From contig CM072881.1 of the NCBI GenBank assembly GCA_036937835.1, positions 1,442,501-1,506,500 of the forward strand: a DNA stretch of 64,000 bases. Direction: 5' to 3'. Positions 60,789 to 64,000 of the stretch are shown piece after piece. The first letter of the stretch is position 1. The number at the start of each line of letters is the position of its first letter. The notes under the pieces were generated by a model, which was not told the origin of the DNA, ran no database searches, and saw only the letters and a program-made list of their open reading frames with translations. The translations under genes and the position numbers were made by a program. Origin of the DNA: Pampus argenteus (Eukaryota; Chordata; Actinopteri; Scombriformes; Stromateidae).

Positions 60789-62561
60789 TATTATAGCATA
60801 ATTGAGCATGATGACCAATTTAATTATTTCATGGATTTTGTATTGGTTACTGTAGAAGAAATGCAGGGAATGGGATTAAAATCCAGTTATGCCCTGTTTA
60901 ACAAGCAGAAACATGTAGAAAAGCAATATTCCCACCTGCTTTATCTGTAGTCTCCCGGTTATACAACTGCAGCATGCTGATTAGATTAGTAGCAAATTGT
61001 TATGAACAGGTTCTTATGTAGCCTTTATCTTAATTTCAATATCAAAACATATTTTTTCTATTGATTAGTTAATCAACTGATTTTATTCGTACCTTTGTGG
61101 TCACCTAGTGTAGCAGCTTCTATGTTTCCTGTGAGGTGTTTCTTCACAGTCTGTCTTTGTTTATTTTTGACATACATTGTTTTTATCAGTAACAAACTAT
61201 AATGTCTTAATTTCACCTGAAGCTAAGCAAGATTCCAGTCACGCTACTAGCTCAGAAGAGACCTTCATCCATGACCTCATGGATTAGGGCGTCAATAAAA
61301 TGTAAACCCTTTTGTCAGTGTAATGTCAGAGGAAATGCTTTAACAAGATGAATGGATTTGTAGAGTCCAGATGTTTTTAGTTACATGTGTTATGCTGAAA
61401 AGTTTTCATTAGATTGAGAAGCAAGTAAGTTGCATGCAAGCAGAGAGAAGAATACTCTTATTGCTGGGACATATTTCTTCTAGTACACACTCCACACAGG
61501 CACATGTAGACTAGAATGCTTCTGTTTTGACTAAATGTCAATGAGAGTGTTTCACATCCAGTCCATTAACTTTATTTTGACTTTAGTGGTTAGAGAACGT
61601 TTCCTCTAAATGTTTTATAATAACAATTATCTTCCTAACTTTACATTAGGTTACGGTACAAAATCTAATGGCAATTAAACATTAAATACATAGTTAAACA
61701 ATATACAATATTCTATAATATGGTTAGAGGATTTAAGTCTCTGTGGTATTAGTTGATGTGCTTATCTGTAGTTTCACCTTCCTCCTCTGTATAATTCAGA
61801 GCCCAAGTTACCTGTTTGGCTCATCCAACAATGATTGATCCCTGCTTAACAGACATCTTGTAGTTTTAGGTGGATTTCCCAATAATTATACATTGCTTTT
61901 ATTCAATTTTATCAGTATGTTCTCAGGTGGCATAACTTTAAAGTAAGTAGCTAACCCAGGACAAGAACCCATTTATTCTACAGTCAGTCTGTTGGTCTGT
62001 ATTTATTCCTTTAATTCTGTTAAGAGAGCCAGACCCAGAGAAAAACTGACTAGAGTTATATGAGCCATAGGTCAATTTACTGTCAATTTACTGACTGTCT
62101 TCATATAACTGGTGTAAATAGACTGGGGAATTAGTTTGCTATTAAAACTACCATAAATTTACCTAATGGAGATGACTGTATTTTCTTAACTACACTAATC
62201 CAGATTATTAATAAATCCCATCTGGACCTCTCTTAAAAAGATTGAAAGGAAAACTTCATTGATTTTTAAAGTGTGGTGCTACTGTGTAACAAAAGCTTCT
62301 ACTAACATAACACACCAGAATAGACCAAATTGCTGGTGTTCATGTTGCATTGTGCATAGTTGCATAGTTTAAAAAGGAAAGAAGAAACCATGGAATACAA
62401 AAGTGATATCACTTGTTCTGCTGCATTGATTTTGATCCTTTTTTTTCTAACTGTACATTTTAAATCCGGCAATCTTATCAGAGTACAATGCTAAATCAGG
62501 GGACTACTCATTTAACAATGCCAGAAAAAAAGGAGGAAAGCAGTATATATATCCTCCAAGG
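60789..62561. other. Intergenic sequence, no gene seen
   Basis: No recognisable feature on either strand. Confidence 0.5.
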
Positions 62562-62889
62562 CAAGGGTGTCAAACTCATTTTAGCTCAGGGGCCACATGA
62601 AGAAAATCTATTTCCAGGTAGGCCGGACCATAAAATTATGGCATAATAACTTAAAAATAAGGACAACTTCAGATTTGTTTACTTTGTTTTATTTTGGTCC
62701 AAAATAGTGCAAGCAGATTATGAACACATCACAAATTATGGTCTTTACAAAACACTTCAATTAAGTTGAAAAAATTAGTGCAATTTCATAAACAAAATGC
62801 CTCAGTGATTGGAACTTAAACTTTGTCTGAGTGTATATACAAAGACATACAACTAAGTCAAAGTCTGAGATTGAACAAAATACTCTTCT

Positions 62890-63300
62890 AGGTATCAAAT
62901 ACCTTATTTGTCATTTCCACGTCCTTCGGAAAACCGAAAGCCGGTATGCACTACGCTCAGGTGACATTCTGCATCTTGCTGCGCCGCGAGTCAGAACTGA
63001 AACAGGTAAAAAAGCTTTCAGTTTCTCTGCCCCGTCTGCTTGGAACGCCCTCCAATGCGAACTTAAAATTGCAGAACTTCTTCCTCTGGAAGCATTCCGC
63101 TCCATATTAAAAAAAAGACAATGGAAATCATTTGAACAGTGCCTATGCTTTTAAATTGTTAATTTATCTATAACTATTACTGTTGTTTGTCTGTTTTTAC
63201 CACTATGACGTGTGCTGCTGCCTTTCTTAGCCAGGTCACCCTTGTAAAAGAGGGCTTGATCTCAATGTTTTTTTTATCTGTTTAAATAAAGGTTATATAT
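62890..63300 (+). mobile_element. LINE 3' end, a family different from the L2 copies
   Basis: The plus strand reads RYALRSGDILHLAAPRVRTE, KKAFSFSAPSAWNAL and LEAFRSILKKRQW, the C-terminal end of a non-LTR retrotransposon protein. It is followed by a short 3' UTR with AGCCAGGTCACCCTTGTAAA and AAATAAAGGTTATATAT. The 5' boundary is approximate. Confidence 0.65.
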
Positions 63301-63399
63301 ATCCTGGGCTAACTCACCAGACCATACAAACTGAGGTAAAAACCTTTCAAGAGGGTTGAGTTACTCCCTGCCTTGTAGGCTACACTATTTATTGATAGT

Positions 63400-63657
63400 T
63401 TGTTGATTTGTTATGTACATGTGACATCCATTGCACGTCTGTCCGTCCTGGGAGAGGGATCCCTCCTCTGTGGCTCTTCCTGAGGTTTCTTCCACCTTTT
63501 TCCCTGTTAAAAGGTTTTTTGGTGGGCAAGTTTTTCCTCACTCGAATCGAGGGTCTAAGGACAGAGGGTGTCACTCCCTGTACAGATTGTAAAGCCCTCT
63601 GAGACAAATGTATTTTGTGATTTTGGGCTATATAAATAAAATTTGATTTGATTTGAT
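63400..63657 (+). mobile_element. 5'-truncated L2 LINE, 3' end only
   Basis: The shortest L2 copy here: TTGATTTGTTATGTACATGTG to CTATATAAATAAAATTTG and two TTTGA units. Confidence 0.92.
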
Positions 63658-63804
63658 AGAAAAATAAAAGCTGTGCAATGCATTAACAATCTCAACAAAC
63701 CACTTATAAACACTTTCTTTAAATATCCACAGAGGACATTCATTTTCACAGAACTTTATCAGGGTGCATAAGTGTCTCATGCAGCATTTTAAGTTACCCA
63801 CTGT

Positions 63805-63993
63805 TTATTTTACTCCTGACACCTGAGATCTTTTAGCTTTCACAAGTGCATCAATAATGGACATCACATCCTGAGTGGCAGCCAATTTCAGGATGTCATT
63901 CAAGTGCTTGTGTGTGAGCCTTAAACGCAGCTTTGTTTTGTCGATTCTCATTACAGAAAAAACTTGCTCACACAGATATGTGGTTACATGCAC
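63805..63993 (-). pseudogene. hAT transposase C-terminal fragment
   Basis: The minus strand reads TYLCEQVFSVMRIDKTKLRL then RLTHKHLNDILKLAATQD and LVKAKRSQVSG. This is the hAT C-terminal dimerisation region as found in GTF2IRD2/ZBED5-like domesticated and free transposases. The rest of the gene, if present, lies beyond 64000, so integrity is unknown. Confidence 0.7.
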
Positions 63994-64000
63994 ACCACTT

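Larger units (their letters stand above)
62562..64000 (-). mobile_element. hAT transposon 3' part, interrupted by LINE insertions, running off the window
   Basis: Begins CAAGGGTGTCAAACTCATTT and GGGGCCACATGAAG, a terminal text common to fish hAT (Charlie-like) elements. The transposase C-terminus on the minus strand appears at 63805-63993. Two LINE 3' ends (62890-63300 and 63400-63657) lie between. Joining these pieces into one element is inference. Confidence 0.55.

Overview
This is nuclear DNA from a ray-finned fish, most likely a percomorph teleost. The evidence is a multi-exon vertebrate gene with GT-AG introns embedded in a typical teleost mobile-element mix: L2 and Rex1/Babar-type LINEs, an RTE-type LINE, Tc1-like transposons, hAT and Harbinger elements, a tRNA-derived SINE resembling the AFC family, and many microsatellites. 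Nothing is prokaryotic. Several open frames begin with GTG or TTG or are simple-sequence translations, so an open frame alone means little here.

Layout. 1-10 kb is nested transposon debris: a Rex1-type LINE (minus strand) split by an L2 LINE that is itself split by a Harbinger element, then a second L2 split by a Tc1 element. 11.4-20.1 kb is one large, decayed mobile element. It carries a multi-exon HECT-type ubiquitin ligase gene with a ubiquitin-interacting motif (plus strand), an rve-type integrase (minus strand), and a pair of 504-bp inverted repeats that are about 99% identical. A third L2 copy sits inside a HECT exon.

20.98-46.63 kb is the complete coding region of formin-2 (fmn2), plus strand. 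I resolve 19 exons plus a probable 12-nt microexon. Every junction keeps the reading frame, giving 1508 codons with the microexon or 1504 without. The order is a myristoylation-like N-terminus, a long acidic/Ser-rich region, a coiled coil, a proline-rich FH1 with 13-residue tandem units, FH2, and a C-terminal Spire-interaction tail. Its introns hold an RTE LINE, two Tc1 elements, a solo LTR with 5-bp target duplication, a hAT MITE with 8-bp duplication and long (GATA)n and (CA)n tracts.

46.7-64 kb is mostly intergenic: more L2 3' ends, a Penelope-like fragment between short direct repeats, a SINE, a Rex1 fragment, two more hAT MITEs with perfect 8-bp duplications, and the start of a hAT transposon running off the window. 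A CpG-rich stretch near 55.5 kb and a possible coding exon at 58.1 kb may be the 5' end of an unrecognised gene.

Only fmn2 looks like an intact host gene. The most unusual structure is the HECT-integrase element, which ends about 0.86 kb upstream of the fmn2 start codon.
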